In this document: piece by piece, positions 1-10,973 of the stretch
Numbering within the stretch: the stretch's first letter is position 1
Layout: each line of letters opens with the position of its first letter
From: Reticulitermes lucifugus
Lineage: Eukaryota; Arthropoda; Insecta; Blattodea; Rhinotermitidae
Assembly (NCBI GenBank): GCA_026260175.1
Contig: JAKCWW010001027.1
Coordinates: forward strand, 43,003 to 78,998
Reading direction: 5' to 3'
DNA length: 35,996 bases
Position numbers and translations under genes: made by a program
The notes under the pieces: model-generated
The model's input: only the letters and a program-made list of their open reading frames with translations
What the model was told of the DNA's origin: nothing
The model's database searches: none

Positions 1-148
1 CGATGTTATGTCTCTGGATAAGGTCGCGGTGCGCGGTGTTTGCAGTGCCGAGGGGTAACATGTTAGGAGCTTGTCTTCCACACACATCTTACCTTGTGGT
101 GCTTAGAGACAGAGGCCACTTATCTTTACCGTAATACGAGTGTTTGGA

Positions 149-375
149 GTTGGGATAGCTCAGTTGGCGTAGTAACTAGGCTGCGGACTGGACGATATAT
201 GTATCGAGGTTTGATTCCCGGAAAGAGAAAGAGATTTGTTTGTTCTCCTAAACGTCCAGACCGACTTCGGGTCCACCAGCCCCGTATCCAATGCATACCG
301 GGGATTATTGTCGCGGGGATAAAGTGACCGGGGCGTGAAGTTGACCATTTATCGCCATCTTGTGTACAGCTAATG
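149..375 (+). mobile_element. tRNA-derived SINE, family S2
   Basis: The tRNA-like head has box A (tagctcagttggcgtag) and box B (ggtttgattcc), followed by a body with cgtccagaccg, ataccgggg and the gtgaccggggcgtgaagttgacc part shared with the copy at 7882. Family S2 labels are mine. There is no acceptor-stem closure, so it is not a tRNA gene. Confidence 0.65.
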
Positions 376-1323
376 CGTTGAGCTATGCTTCCACTACTAC
401 ATGTACCGTCATGGCGTGGTGCTTATTAAACACGCCGACAACTTTACAGAACGAATTCACATTCTCGCCTTGCTGGTATTTTCATGTCTGTCACACCGGC
501 TGTTTGCAGCTCAGCCTCTTTTTCATTTCGCAGACATTTCTTTCGTGATCTGACCATAGTTAGGCATGAACAAGTTCCCGGACTTCGCATTTGTTGCCCA
601 CTCAGTACATCCATATGCTTTCGCCTGGTACATGCATCCTCCGCGCACATGTATATAGACACTTGACCTTAGCCTTGAAATATAATGCAAGGTCTACTCC
701 GCTTGTTTCGTCATTAATCATTACGTCATACTGGAGAGGGTGGAGGATGGATGTATAACATAGCAGCTATTATTTTATTACGGTTTCCCAGTTGTATTCC
801 CAAGCGGCACGTTTTGTGTACTGAATGGTTGTTCTGGTACAATGCAGTCTGCGATGTCAGGGGAGTACCTATGACACTCCGATCGGAGGATGTACACTTT
901 TTTTCTTAATATGTTCCTTGCTGTTTAGCGTAAGTCATGTATCTGGATGTTGCTGTTGCTGCATGTGTAATCGTGCTGCAGACATTACTTTGCATATAGA
1001 CGGAAGTTAATTCGTTAAATATTCACCACATCGAAAAATAAAATGAAACCAATTTTGTAGATTTTACGGAACTAGGTTTTGTGTCGTGCTCAGTTGATGT
1101 ACGTGGAGTAGCTTCTGAAGGGGCTTCATGTACGAGTAAGCCAGGAATTATATCCAACCATTGAGAAATAAAATATTCCTGAGCTTCAACGGCGGTGTTT
1201 GATCAAATACAGTTACGTTTTGCAGTTCTCAAGGCGTCACACTGATTTTAAGCAAAATAGGCCCCCTCGGTGTAGCCTTCATGTCCTTTGTTTTGTTATT
1301 GTACAAAATCACGAATTAACTTA
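376..1323. other. No recognisable feature
   Basis: Unique-looking sequence with only short chance frames. No splice-flanked open segment or repeat was recognised. Confidence 0.5.
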
Positions 1324-1522
1324 TCGGTAATTTAGATCTGCGCTCTTCTGGGATATGACGCGGCGTCGTGTGGTAATTGTTTACCGACTCGTGAAGATGG
1401 GACCTATACGTTGTCCCGAAACGTCGGTAAACAATTACCACACGACGCCGGGTAATATCCCAGAAGACCGCAGATCTCATCAACATCGCGATGGAAGCCT
1501 GAAATCAAGGCTGTCGGTAATT
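1324..1522 (+). mobile_element. Fold-back element whose hairpin loop is a hammerhead-like motif
   Basis: Arms 1335-1388 and 1423-1476 pair over 54 bp with 3 mismatches; the inner 27 bp are perfect. The 34-nt loop holds GTGAAGA (1391-1397, the first C of CTGAAGA changed to G), T, stem II GGGAC/GTCCC, GAAAC (1418-1422), followed by GTC at the start of the right arm. A 9-bp direct repeat (tcggtaatt, 1324-1332 and 1514-1522) flanks it and may be a TSD. The right tail after the arms resembles that of the fold-back at 17990-18091, so both belong to one family. Confidence 0.55.
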
Positions 1523-3348
1523 CCAAATTCGTGAAATTTACTGTCAAAATCTTTTCACTGATTTATCCGTTAGGTTCGATGTGACAGCACCATCTCACGT
1601 TCTTCAACGTAACTATTATTTAACGACATTTAGTGTGAACTTTATGGGCACGGCGTGTTAATTGTGCAGGTTCAAGTGGCACTGTCTTGGTATTTACATT
1701 CAGATTTGTGCATTCACTGTATGGCCATCGCCTGAATCTCTTGTCCTGTATGTATATAAGGTTGTGTCCCCTGTCGACCCGGCCTGCTGGTAGCCACAAG
1801 ACATCTTATTTGTGCCACTTATGAAGAATTAGGGAACAGCATTGTTTTGGTCGCGGGAGATACACATGATAATGGAATCTGAGGCGCGGTCCGAATCAAT
1901 CACAGGAAATAGACCTGTCACGTACATTGTGGGAAATTTGTTGATGTGTATCATGTATGGAGCCCGGAAGTACGCTCAGCTGTTGCGCGAACTGTACCCA
2001 CACCATGTTACCTGTATTATTCTGCACTTGCATATGAGTCTGGAACTAAATTAAGTTAAAATAATGGAAATACAGGCCCTATAATTTTTGTCTGGCAGGT
2101 TTTAATTTCTTCCCTACTTGAATCCCGCAAAACACTGCAGGGTTCCTGTTGGAATTCCTGAAAATTGACTCATTTTGCATTTTTGGGCTCCCCAATTCCC
2201 AAACTCAGTGAGAATTACGAAACTGGTGGAAGATCTCAAAAATTACGTTTGAACGAATGTAGTATGATCGATCCCAAAACGAGAAGTCAGTGAATAATTT
2301 ATTACGCAAACTGCCATCTGTATCTTGGCCTTGCTGAAAAGTAAGGCTAGCGGGAGACGTGAATTAGTACTTATAAAAAAATCACTTCTTTGCATGGTAG
2401 GCCCTACAGTGTGTGATGACCATATGTCTGACCTACTAAATCACAGACACCGTGTTTCTTTAGCAGGACATTCAAAGTTTCTGTTTTAAAAGCAATTTCT
2501 GCAGAGTTTGTGTCATGTGGAAGTGGGCATGTATTATTTCTCTGGAATGCTCTGACCTGCCGAGGCTTCCTTGCAGACCTAAAGCGTGGACCGTGGAACA
2601 GTTTGTACAATTAGTGTAACTGACAGAGAAAACCACTGCGTCTGATGTTAAGCTAGTCTAAGATTCATATTTTCATGTTAATTGCGTTTCATATTTAATT
2701 AATAAAAAATAACAGCTGACACTGACCCAGTTAACACATTAATCTTAATGGTGTCATTATATCGTGTGCACAATTATTTTAAAACAGCTACAAATATTCC
2801 TACCACGTTGTAAAATTAGTTACGGAAGAGACTGGCTAAATTTCTTTGACATTTTGCGTTAAAAGAATTACAAACTCTAACTGCGTTCTCTTGTAGGGCC
2901 TACATATGAGGATAAAAGTTGTTTTTGGAGAGTTTGGTAACTAACATTTGGCAATAAATTTCTTATAACACATCATCACGGTAAGTGGGTTTGGGAGGAG
3001 AAGTGAAAGTAATATACACCAGAAATATGTCAGTATGAACAATAGTGAAACATGGAAAATAACTGTGATGACGTGAGAGTAGATGTGTCTGCCTGAAGAG
3101 TGTGTTTAGTGAGAAGTAATTACAGTTAACGTGAGAGAGAGAAATTAGTTAGCCATTCGGAACATGATGTCAAACAAAAGAGGTTCTTGCGCGTGTAATC
3201 GTAAACCGTTTCTTCACACAAAGTGCTTAACAGAAGTCTGATTTGATGAGAAAGTGTGAGGCAAAATAATGTACTGTACCATCAATATGATAACCCGTTT
3301 AAGGTATTTTGTAGTTAAACTTGAAATACAAGTGCACATTTTTTTCCT
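1523..3348. other. No recognisable feature
   Basis: AT-rich, without open frames of protein-like composition. A short ga-rich stretch near 3130-3150 is the only simple repeat seen. Confidence 0.5.
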
Positions 3349-3688
3349 AATGGCGCAACAGCCCCTAGTGGGCCAGGGCCTCATTATCGAGGCTTCACGA
3401 TCACATTCGGACACACCACGCTCGGTAGGACTCCTCTGGACGAGTGATCAACCCGACGCAGAGACCTCTACCTGACAACACACTACACTCACAAAAGACA
3501 GACATCCATGCCCCCAGCGGGATTCTAACCTCTTAATTTATTAATATTATTATTATTATTATTATTTACTGCAATTGGGTTTTCACCCGGTGGCAGTAGT
3601 CCTTACACTAGTACACTAGTAACCTACAATCCCCGCAACCGAAAGGCCGCAGATCCACACCTTAGACCGCGCGGCCACTGGGATCGGC
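3349..3688 (-). mobile_element. tRNA-derived SINE, family S1, split by a nested insertion
   Basis: The tRNA-like head is at the right end on the minus strand (box B ggttagaatccc, interrupted; box A near 3665-3685). The body ends with ggcgcaacagcccctagtgg (as + strand) at 3350-3369. It matches the copies at 8372-8619 and 33961-34199. A 94-bp insert (3531-3624) sits within box B, flanked by taacc at 3526-3530 and 3620-3624. Confidence 0.7.
3531..3624 (-). mobile_element. Nested insertion with (TTA)n tail inside SINE S1
   Basis: The segment contains a (TTA)n run (about 3540-3568) and a gcaattgggttttcacccgg body. It is absent from the homologous position of the two other S1 copies. The 5-bp repeat taacc on both sides fits a target duplication. 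The (TTA)n would be an (AAT)n tail on the minus strand. Confidence 0.55.
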
Positions 3689-4376
3689 TCAAATACACAT
3701 ACAGTGACAAATGATACACAACAACGAAAAGAAATTCGCCACAGTAACCAGTGACGGCTGGGTGAGAATGGACGAAGACGGGAATTCACTTGAACCTGAA
3801 AGCAAGATTACAGTCGTGCTTTGTGGAATCAAATATGTACAAACACATCTGAAAGCCAGAGCGTGGTTTGGTAAGGCTGCCCTCAGTAAATTGGGGTGCC
3901 TTGTTGTGGAAGCCACGGGAGTCTTCCATGTTTATACAAAAGAAAACTGCGGATACTTGACAGCCGTAGTTGTAGAAAGATGGCAGCACTGTATTTAAAA
4001 AGTGGCAGTTGCTTTCTCATGACTATAATGGGTACTTGGGTTACGGGAACAATGAAAGTTGATGACAGCAGGAATTAAATGGAAGAACTTCACAGTGTAC
4101 TTTCACATTTTCTTATTATTCTTAATGAGGGAATGCCGTAAAGGTAAAAAATGCGTCCATATAAAAAGTCAGCAACACTAATATACTTCATATCAGATCA
4201 AACAAACAACAAAGAAATAAATACCCACGACACTACAACAGAAAATAAAATCACAACGACAACCATAATATACAACCAAATCACAGGAGAAGATGTTAAG
4301 AGGCTAACATGAAATAGAGCTCCGTAGTCAGCTTCACGATTAGGCTCATCTGGGTGGACTGCAGAGAAGTTAGGAT

Positions 4377-4530
4377 TTGTGGGATTTGTGGTTGATAGAG
4401 TGGCACTGGGAATGATTCTTCTCCAAATACTTCGATCTTCCCCTGTCACTATCAGTCCACCATTGCTGCGTACGCTTATTTCGTTCATCTGTTACCGACG
4501 CTATGTAACTTTAGCAGTTTGAAGGCATCG
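4377..4530 (+). mobile_element. SINE S3 fragment (body only)
   Basis: It shares gtggcactggga, ttcttctcc, cattgctg and tgttaccgacgctatgtaa with the copy at 5540-5745. The tRNA-like head is missing or too decayed to see. Confidence 0.55.
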
Positions 4531-4679
4531 TTTCATAAGACACTTCTCTCACTGCCTCTCTATCTTCAGGCCCGTTGTGGGTGTGGCAGTCAAAAGGACA
4601 AAAATCTATATCAGATTTGAGTTTCTGTCCACAGTCTTCTGGAACCTGGCGTCCAGTAATCTTCTAAATATGTATCGAT

Positions 4680-4711
4680 GTTTACGAGGAATCTGCTGCC
4701 TCCATCTTCAG
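4680..4711 (-). repeat. Decayed hammerhead-like motif
   Basis: The minus strand reads CTGAAGA (4705-4711), T, GGAGG paired with CCTC, then GTAAAC in place of GAAAC. The first box is intact and the second is broken. No clear stem I was found. Confidence 0.35.
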
Positions 4712-4861
4712 GGTGGCGTGAAAAGCCTTTACGTATGTTACAGACTACGTCATTACATCGCAGAAGACAGTAATTGTTTAAAAATGTTGCTTCTTAGGCG
4801 GAAGTCAATCGTTGGCTTTGCAGCTTTATTATTTGCGCAACTCACTTTATATGCATGGCAT

Positions 4862-5047
4862 TGCCAGCCTCACGCCCGGGCCGCTTTACCCCAGAGAAAG
4901 AGGCCCCGGTATCCATTCGATAGAAGTTTGGATGGGCCTCAGACCCGGTCTGGACGTTTTGGAGAAGACAAGTCTCTTGCACATATCGGGATTCGAACCC
5001 TGGATCGTGCTGCCCATAGCCCATTCGCTATACTGACTATGAGGTAC
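4862..5047 (-). mobile_element. tRNA-derived SINE, family S2 (inverse orientation)
   Basis: Read on the minus strand: agtcagtatagcgaatggg (box A region), box B gggttcgaatccc, then cgtccagaccggg and the ataccggggcctcttt body. The box B side is at 4990-5000. Confidence 0.7.
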
Positions 5048-5527
5048 TTTTTATGTCGACAGCGCTGTTCAGCGGCGCAGTAGTGAAAGGTGCATTAGCT
5101 CCTGTGTTTCATTTCTGCATAACATTTTGCTGACGTGGCACTACGCTTTTTGGCTTCGTGTTCAGTCTAGAAGTTGGGTCACGGCTCACTGCTGATTCTC
5201 ACAATTGTGACGGCTCCCCTACGGCAGGAAAATTGATCACTGGAGTGGTATAGTACGTCTATCACTTTCGCTTACCTACTGTACCCAGGATACAGCTGCA
5301 CTCTGTGATCCTTCCGGAAATAGTTTGGCGTCACTGAAAAACAAAGTTTTTAAAACAAAACTTTTTATAGTTTAAGTAAAGTTGGTTTCAGTGACAAGTG
5401 AATCGGTAATTTTTCTGTGTTATCCGTATTTTGTGTGAAGTGCTTAAAAGAAGCGTACGAGTATAATGAAGTTGAAAAACGGTGCATAAAATTATAGATA
5501 TATACACGGTATTATGGTGGGGCTGTA

Positions 5528-5745
5528 CACAGGCTGCTGGTCGCCGGCTTCTCACCGTGGAGACCCGGATTTGATCCCACGCCAGTTCATGTAGGATTTG
5601 CCATCGACAAAGTGGCACTGGGACAAGTTTTTCTCCGCGTACTTCGGATTTCCCTTGTAATTATCATTCTACCATTGCTCCATACTCGTATTCCATATAT
5701 CTGTCACCGACGCTATATAAGTTTGGCAACTGACAGTGTCGTTAA
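5528..5745 (+). mobile_element. tRNA-derived SINE, family S3
   Basis: The head ggtcgccggcttctcaccg has a box B ggatttgatccc. The body has caaagtggcactgggacaag and ctgtcaccgacgctatataa. Other copies: 6756-6915 and 21925-22072 (both inverse). Confidence 0.65.
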
Positions 5746-5796
5746 GTAACAGATTTAAAAAGACTCTTAAGAGCAAATTATTTTTTCTCATTGACG

Positions 5797-6066
5797 TAAC
5801 CGGCGGTCCAATGGTTAGCACTCTTCTTTTATATGCACGAAGTCTCGGATTGAATTCCCGGTCTGGAAACCAGCTGATTGCTATTTTTCGAGGTGTTTGT
5901 CATTACCTCCAGGCAAACTAAGGAGCATTACTTAAAATTAAGCTACGACCACTTCGATTTACATCCTTTGCAGTTAATTATTTACTGATTATCCTTTTGT
6001 TCCACAGTGCAGACTCGGCAGTCTAAGCTGTGACGGCGTCGTTAAACCATAAATAAATAAATAAAT
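5797..6066 (+). mobile_element. tRNA-derived SINE, family S4, with (AAAT)n tail
   Basis: Head: ccggcggtccaatggttagc (box A), cggattgaattcccgg (box B). Body: ctccaggcaaactaaggagc and gcagactcggcagtc. The 3' end gacggcgtcgttaaaccat is followed by an aaataaataaataaat tail, typical of a SINE mobilised by a partner LINE. It appears full-length. Confidence 0.75.
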
Positions 6067-6755
6067 GTGGGGTTTCATTCGACGCCATATTGCCAGTGCA
6101 GTTGAAAGGGTGTCACCAACTGATGAGCTGTATTTAGTATCTTATTATGAGTCACATGAATATATAAAGAGCTCTATATTCCTTGTAAAGTAAAAATAAC
6201 GTTAAATTTCTCTATGCTTGCTATGAAGGCATGCTGGGGGAGTGTAGGTATATTACTACTGGTTCTTAAACACGGCATTAGATACAGGCAAGCGGTCTGC
6301 TTCACGTCCAGGGTTGTGTAGGATTTAAAGCAGGCTTTCGGTCGTATATGAGGTCTACCCTCGCATGTCCTACGTAAGAGACTAATCCAATTATCCCGTC
6401 CTTCCAACGGCTTCTTGTTGATGTAAGGAAATGTAGAAAGTCACCACTACGTTGCTGTGTTCATAGTGGTAATGACACGAATTTTGATCTTCAGGAACTC
6501 TTGTGGAATATTATTTACCGGGCTAATGGAAAAGTGGCAGTTCAGGGAGCTATTCCTACAGGTTAAATGAAACACCGGAACCGGTAAATTGAGTTATTTG
6601 CTGTGTGTGTAGTATCAGATTAATAGAGGCAACCCGGGAATGAGCACTTTTTTTTTTGAAGGGCCCCGCAGAAGATGCTACGGAAGCACCGCAGCCTTGA
6701 AGCTTATTGTGCAACCCTGTGATGAAGAAGATTAATTTTTTTTTCGTTTTCCTTG

Positions 6756-6915
6756 TAACGGAGCACCGGTGGAATGAAATTGACAAGGAAAAACCGAAGT
6801 ACTGGGGGAAAGACCTGTCCCAGTGCCACTTTGTCCACCAGAAATCCCACATGGACCGACCCGGGCCTCTGCGGTGAGAGGCCGGCGACTAGCCGCCTGA
6901 GCCATGGCACGGCCC
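6756..6915 (-). mobile_element. tRNA-derived SINE, family S3 (inverse orientation)
   Basis: The minus strand reads gccatggctcaggcggctag (box A region), then the cctctcaccgcagagg head, catgtgggatttctggtgg and caaagtggcactgggacagg. Confidence 0.65.
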
Positions 6916-7054
6916 AATGAGCAACTTGCTGTAAACGTGTAATTTGTTTTTGTTTTTGAACATCAAGAATTCACTTTGGCATTACGAATTTGGCAAGTTA
7001 ATGTCGGTACCTCTTTCAAACTCTTCTTTCCAGCGTCTCATATTCATCTTATTA

Positions 7055-7210
7055 TTGTTTTTCATGGTTTATTTTACGACGCTGTGAGTGTCGCAGTCGC
7101 AGACAGTATAACGTTGATAGTAACATGATTGGTGGATAATGAATTGGAAAGGACTTTGAAGGGATTTTCAGTGGTATAGTCGAGGTAGTAACCCAGCATT
7201 TACATAGAAG
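7055..7210 (-). mobile_element. SINE S4 3' fragment (inverse orientation)
   Basis: On the minus strand the end reads cacagcgtcgtaaaataaac, comparable to gacggcgtcgttaaaccat at the S4 3' end. Upstream similarity is weak. Confidence 0.35.
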
Positions 7211-7625
7211 GCCTGAGCAATACCACGAAATTCGTCAGTCATATTCGGTGTCCCAGTCCACATGCGAACCGAATACAAGCCTACAGCGTTACCGCTATAG
7301 CAACTTGCTCATTTCTTCCTGTTCTGTAGATTTAGGCGTATAATTCCGTGATATCCCCCATCGCTTGCCTTAATTTTGTATTCGTTGTCTCTCTGTCACC
7401 TCCTGTAAGCCCACACACCCTCGGCTGTGTTTTGGACTTTGACTTTATCTTCCATTTGACCTTTCGTGTCTGATCGTTTGTGTCCATCTGTCAATTTTGC
7501 TTACAGTTTGTTATGTACGTTAATGCACGTACACCATGACCGTTCATTTTTCACTTCCGTCTTCATATTTTTAGTCATATAAATTTACTTTCTTTTTAAT
7601 ATTAGACATCTCCGTTGGCATGTAC

Positions 7626-7689
7626 ATGCAAAAGTATATTTTACTCTTATCAGTAGTACTACTGATAAGAGTAAAATATACTTTTGCAT
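7626..7689. repeat. Perfect 64-bp palindrome without spacer
   Basis: The 32 bases 7626-7657 are followed at once by their exact inverse complement (7658-7689), centred on agtagt/actact. Pairing stops at 7625/7690. Confidence 0.9.
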
Positions 7690-7881
7690 AGGAATTTACA
7701 TTTTCACTGATAATAAATCTGATTTCGGTTACATACATGAAATTGTGCTGTAGAGAGATGAACAGATCTCATTAATTATCAGTGGTTAAAATGTGTCTAG
7801 GTACAAATTATTATTTCATGGTGCAGTGGTTTATAAGCACTTCATAAACGTAATCTTCATCAATTACATAATTAAATGGGG

Positions 7882-8185
7882 AGCTGGTATAGCAACTCGT
7901 TATAGTAACTGGACTATAGGCTGTACGACAGAAGAATGTTGGTTCGATTTCTTTAAGGGGGGAAGAGATTTACCTCTTCTGTGAAGCGTCCAGACCGGCC
8001 CCGGAACCCCCTCAGCCTCCTATTTCATGTTTACCCAGGTATGTTTCCCCGGCGGTAAAGCGATCGGGAAGTAAGTTTGACCGCTCGCCTCCATTTAGTT
8101 CCGAGGTTAAGAATGGGTGGAGCTGTACCTCTGTTTCTCCATATGCCTTCGTGAAATGCACAGGGGCAACTTTACCGTTACATAT
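7882..8185 (+). mobile_element. tRNA-derived SINE, family S2
   Basis: The head is degenerate (ggtatagcaactcg, box B ggttcgatttc). The body has gcgtccagaccgg, cctcagcctcc, ggtaaagcgatcggg, then ttccgaggttaag and the gtggagctgtacctct 3' part that is also seen at 27360-27410. Confidence 0.65.
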
Positions 8186-8371
8186 TTTTTTTCTTAATTT
8201 TCATTTGGCTTCGCACTTCCAAAACACCCAGGCGTTCAAAGAGTGGGTGAGACATAGTAATGCATAGCTGCTAAAGACAGAGGCTCAAACCGCTCCATTT
8301 ACCTTGCTCTCTTTTTTACCAAAGCAACCTTCAGTCCCCAATTCGGTGCTAAAATAACAGTGCCTCCCTCC

Positions 8372-8619
8372 ATGGCGCAACAGCCCCTAGTGGGCCAGGG
8401 CCTTCTCGTTATCGAGGCTTCACGATCATACTCAGATACACCCCATTCGGTAGGACTCCTCTAGGTGAGTGATCAGCCCGACGCAGAAACCTCTACCTGA
8501 CAACACACAACACTCACAAGAGACAGACATCCATACGCCCGGTGGGATTCGAACCCGCAATCCCAGCAAACGAACGGTCGCAGACCCACGCTTTAGACCG
8601 CGCGCCCACTGGGATCGGC
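8372..8619 (-). mobile_element. tRNA-derived SINE, family S1 (most complete copy)
   Basis: The minus strand starts at gccgatcccagtgggcgcg (8619 downward), with box B gcgggttcgaatccc at about 8545-8559, then a body through gtgttgtcaggtagagg and ggcccactaggggctg. It is uninterrupted and retains many CpGs, unlike the intronic copy at 33961-34199. Confidence 0.75.
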
Positions 8620-8689
8620 ACAGTAACCGAGCCAGTTGGTTCTAATTTGTGTGCAGGGGCGCGAATTTTAAATCTAGGCCGATACACTG

Positions 8690-8866
8690 ACAATGATGGA
8701 GGTTTGCCTTGGTTTTCCTTAGTCTCACCAGGCAAGTGCTGAGATATTACCTTACATTATGCCTCGACCGATTCATTATACATCCTTTCCAACTCGCCTT
8801 CCAATCAATAGACGCTGTAGCCTTTGCTTTAGAACTACCGACAGCGTAGTCAAATAAATTGCAAAT
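8690..8866 (+). mobile_element. SINE S4 body fragment (tentative)
   Basis: Shares caccaggcaagtgctgag (compare ctccaggcaaactaaggag) and ends cgacagcgtagtcaaataaa, like the S4 tail. The head is missing. Confidence 0.35.
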
Positions 8867-9131
8867 TTGTTTGTAGGTTCACTAATACACTAAGAGTTTT
8901 GTATCTTTAGTCTGTGAAATAGAAGGATAATATAATATTTCAATTCTTAATTGGTTGCTGGCTGTAAGCCATTTTATAAATTAAAAATAAAATAGTCTTA
9001 CGTGCGTCGTTCGTGATTTTAATACACCCTGTATATTGCTTAAGGTTAAACACTAGATTTGCAATGTAGGAATAATGATGAGATTCAAATCCTCCGGAAT
9101 GTGGCTCCTTGTCGACAGACGAATGGTTGCC

Positions 9132-9165
9132 GACGTTTCGAAGGTCATAATGCCTTCATCTTCAG
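9132..9165 (-). ncRNA. Hammerhead-like ribozyme motif (intact core, solitary)
   Basis: The minus strand reads CTGAAGA (9159-9165), T, stem II GAAGG/CCTTC with an 8-nt loop, GAAAC (9135-9139), GTC (9132-9134). Stem III would be ACGU, a 4-nt palindrome with no loop, which can only pair between two molecules. No long stem I partner is evident next to it, so this may be a truncated insertion. Confidence 0.55.
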
Positions 9166-9821
9166 GGCCAAGAAGTCACTTTGACATCTAGCCTTTAATC
9201 TCCTGCAACACCTTTTGTGAGTATCTCAGGCCTCTCTTTGGACTAACAAGCCCGTGGGAAGTACAAATCAATATAATTTCGTGACGACACCTTGTGATAG
9301 CTTACACTGAACTCTTGGGTAATTTATTCATGATTATTACCGTTTTTTTTCGCAAATTTGGAAACGTAGGAAAGGATCTTCACTTTAGTCTGTTGGTATT
9401 CAGTAGGCTACCTCTCATTTTAGAGGCGTTGTTAATGAAATAACAGCGGTGCCTATGTAAGAATAAGCGTCGAGGCATTCCAGTAAACCTTTACCATCCT
9501 TTTTCACTGTCAGGTGTGAAAATTAACATCATGGCGGACGTTAGCTGTTCCAAGCGTTACAGTTTTTCCTTCTTATGATGACGTATATGTCATGACGCAC
9601 GAGGTCTTGTTTCAGGAGTTCCTTAGCTCGTTAAGACATTCCCTGATGTTACGTAACACGAAGTTCCATCATCGTTTGTCCTTAGACCCAGTCTCGAATA
9701 ACTTTAATTCAGATAATAAAATTACCTTCTGTTTCACTTTGCAATCCAAAAATATGAATGTGAAAATATACATAACTACATATAATTAATTGTTCTTGTT
9801 GTTTTGTGTGGGTTTTAAATT

Positions 9822-10105
9822 TGGTCTCTCACAGTCAAGGACGAACATAGGCTAAGGGTGTTTGACAACAGGGTGCTGAGGAAGATGGGACGAGATAACA
9901 AAACACTGAAGGAGAATACGTAATGGGTAGCTTAATGATCTGTACTCCTCACCAAATATTATTCGGGTGATCAAATTAAGAAGACGAAGTGTACGGGACA
10001 CGTGACTCATACGGAGAAGAAGAGAGGTGCATGCACTGTTTTCGCGGGGAAACCCGAGGGAAAGAGACTACCTGGAAGACTTAGGTCTAGATGGGGAATA
10101 ATGTG
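9822..10105 (+). pseudogene. Non-LTR retrotransposon remnant (C-terminus of reverse transcriptase ORF)
   Basis: The sequence opens with codons for WSLTVKDEHRLRVFDNRVLR, the hallmark 'EHRLRVFENRVLR' C-terminal segment of insect endonuclease/reverse-transcriptase proteins of non-LTR (Jockey-like or related) elements. It continues, with stops and frameshifts, through sequences resembling LYSSPNIVRVIK, the RWAGHV block and EGKRLPGRLR. In intact elements this region follows the RT palm and thumb. The catalytic RT and endonuclease domains are absent, so this is a dead 5'-truncated insertion. Confidence 0.7.
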
Positions 10106-10740
10106 AAAATTATATTTTGTGGGATTGCTACTAGTTAAGGACGTAACAAGTGCTGCTATGATAGACAGTGATCTTCATCAGCTGCAGGTGCCATTACTTG
10201 TTTAATACTTGCACGGTAAAGGGTGTGATAACGGAAGCTACACAAAAGGAAAGGAATATGGTGGTCAAAATAGAATACTGCATATGAATCCATAACCTCT
10301 CTTCATTCCCTGGAGTACACATTCTTCAAATTTGGTTGTTAATGATACTGCCAAAAGTTTTCTGGGGGCATCATCATTATTTGTCCTGATACAGCGTGTT
10401 TGTGTGTACTTTTCAGCTTTGGCGCTCTGCTGGGAGTTTTTAGAAACTCACGTGCCAAATACGACAGTGAAACCATAAAGTGAGAGAAGATGGAAAAGCC
10501 ATGAAAGAAACAAAAAAATAAATAAATATCTAGTAAAGTGCAGGAATGTCAAATACTTTGAGAAAACATTAATACATGTACAGAAATTTGCTGACAGGTT
10601 GAGCATATCAGCATAATTATAATTACAACCAGAAGCAGTCTATGTCAGAAAGGGAAAGAAACTTGCATGCTTCATATGATGTGGACGATGAAACATTTTA
10701 GAATCTGAAGAAAAGGTTTAAAGCGAACCTTTGTTTTCAG

Positions 10741-10973
10741 CCTTGGGTGCAGCATTGCGCTCAGTTGAACAAAGATTCACACGTGGGCGCAAGAAAGTTC
10801 TCTGTCCGGCTGCCTTTGCGACGTCCACAACATGCAGTCAGTAACATTGAAGAAAATAATGGAAGACTGCTTAAAATGTATACAAAGTTACAGCATGTTG
10901 ATGACAAGGATGTTGAGGCTGCTGACAGCTCACGGCGAAAAGGGTCGAAGCGTGCATTGCCACAAGACTTTTG
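10741..10973 (+). CDS. Candidate 3' terminal exon of an unidentified gene (uncertain)
   Basis: I do not recognise this protein. An open frame of 76 codons plus a TGA follows directly on a good acceptor-like sequence (ctttgttttcag). It encodes PWVQHCAQLNKDSHVGARKF and continues through a basic RLPLRRP block, a NIEENNGRLLKMYTKLQ helix-like stretch, an acidic segment, and a basic GSKRALPQDF end. The composition looks protein-like rather than like a chance frame. No convincing upstream exon and no clear AATAAA near the end were found. It could be a true last exon, a retrocopy or a chance frame. Confidence 0.3.

Noticed and set aside
149..225. tRNA gene on the + strand
   Set aside because: Box A and box B are present but the acceptor stem does not close, and a SINE body follows directly. 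The same holds for the other tRNA-like heads.
3711..3998. 95-codon + strand open frame
   Set aside because: No recognised domain, no splice or start context, and it begins beside a SINE. Composition does not clearly exceed chance.
4577..5083. 168-codon + strand open frame, longest single frame in the window
   Set aside because: It runs through the decayed hammerhead-like motif and the antisense SINE at 4862-5047. The encoded sequence is repeat-derived.
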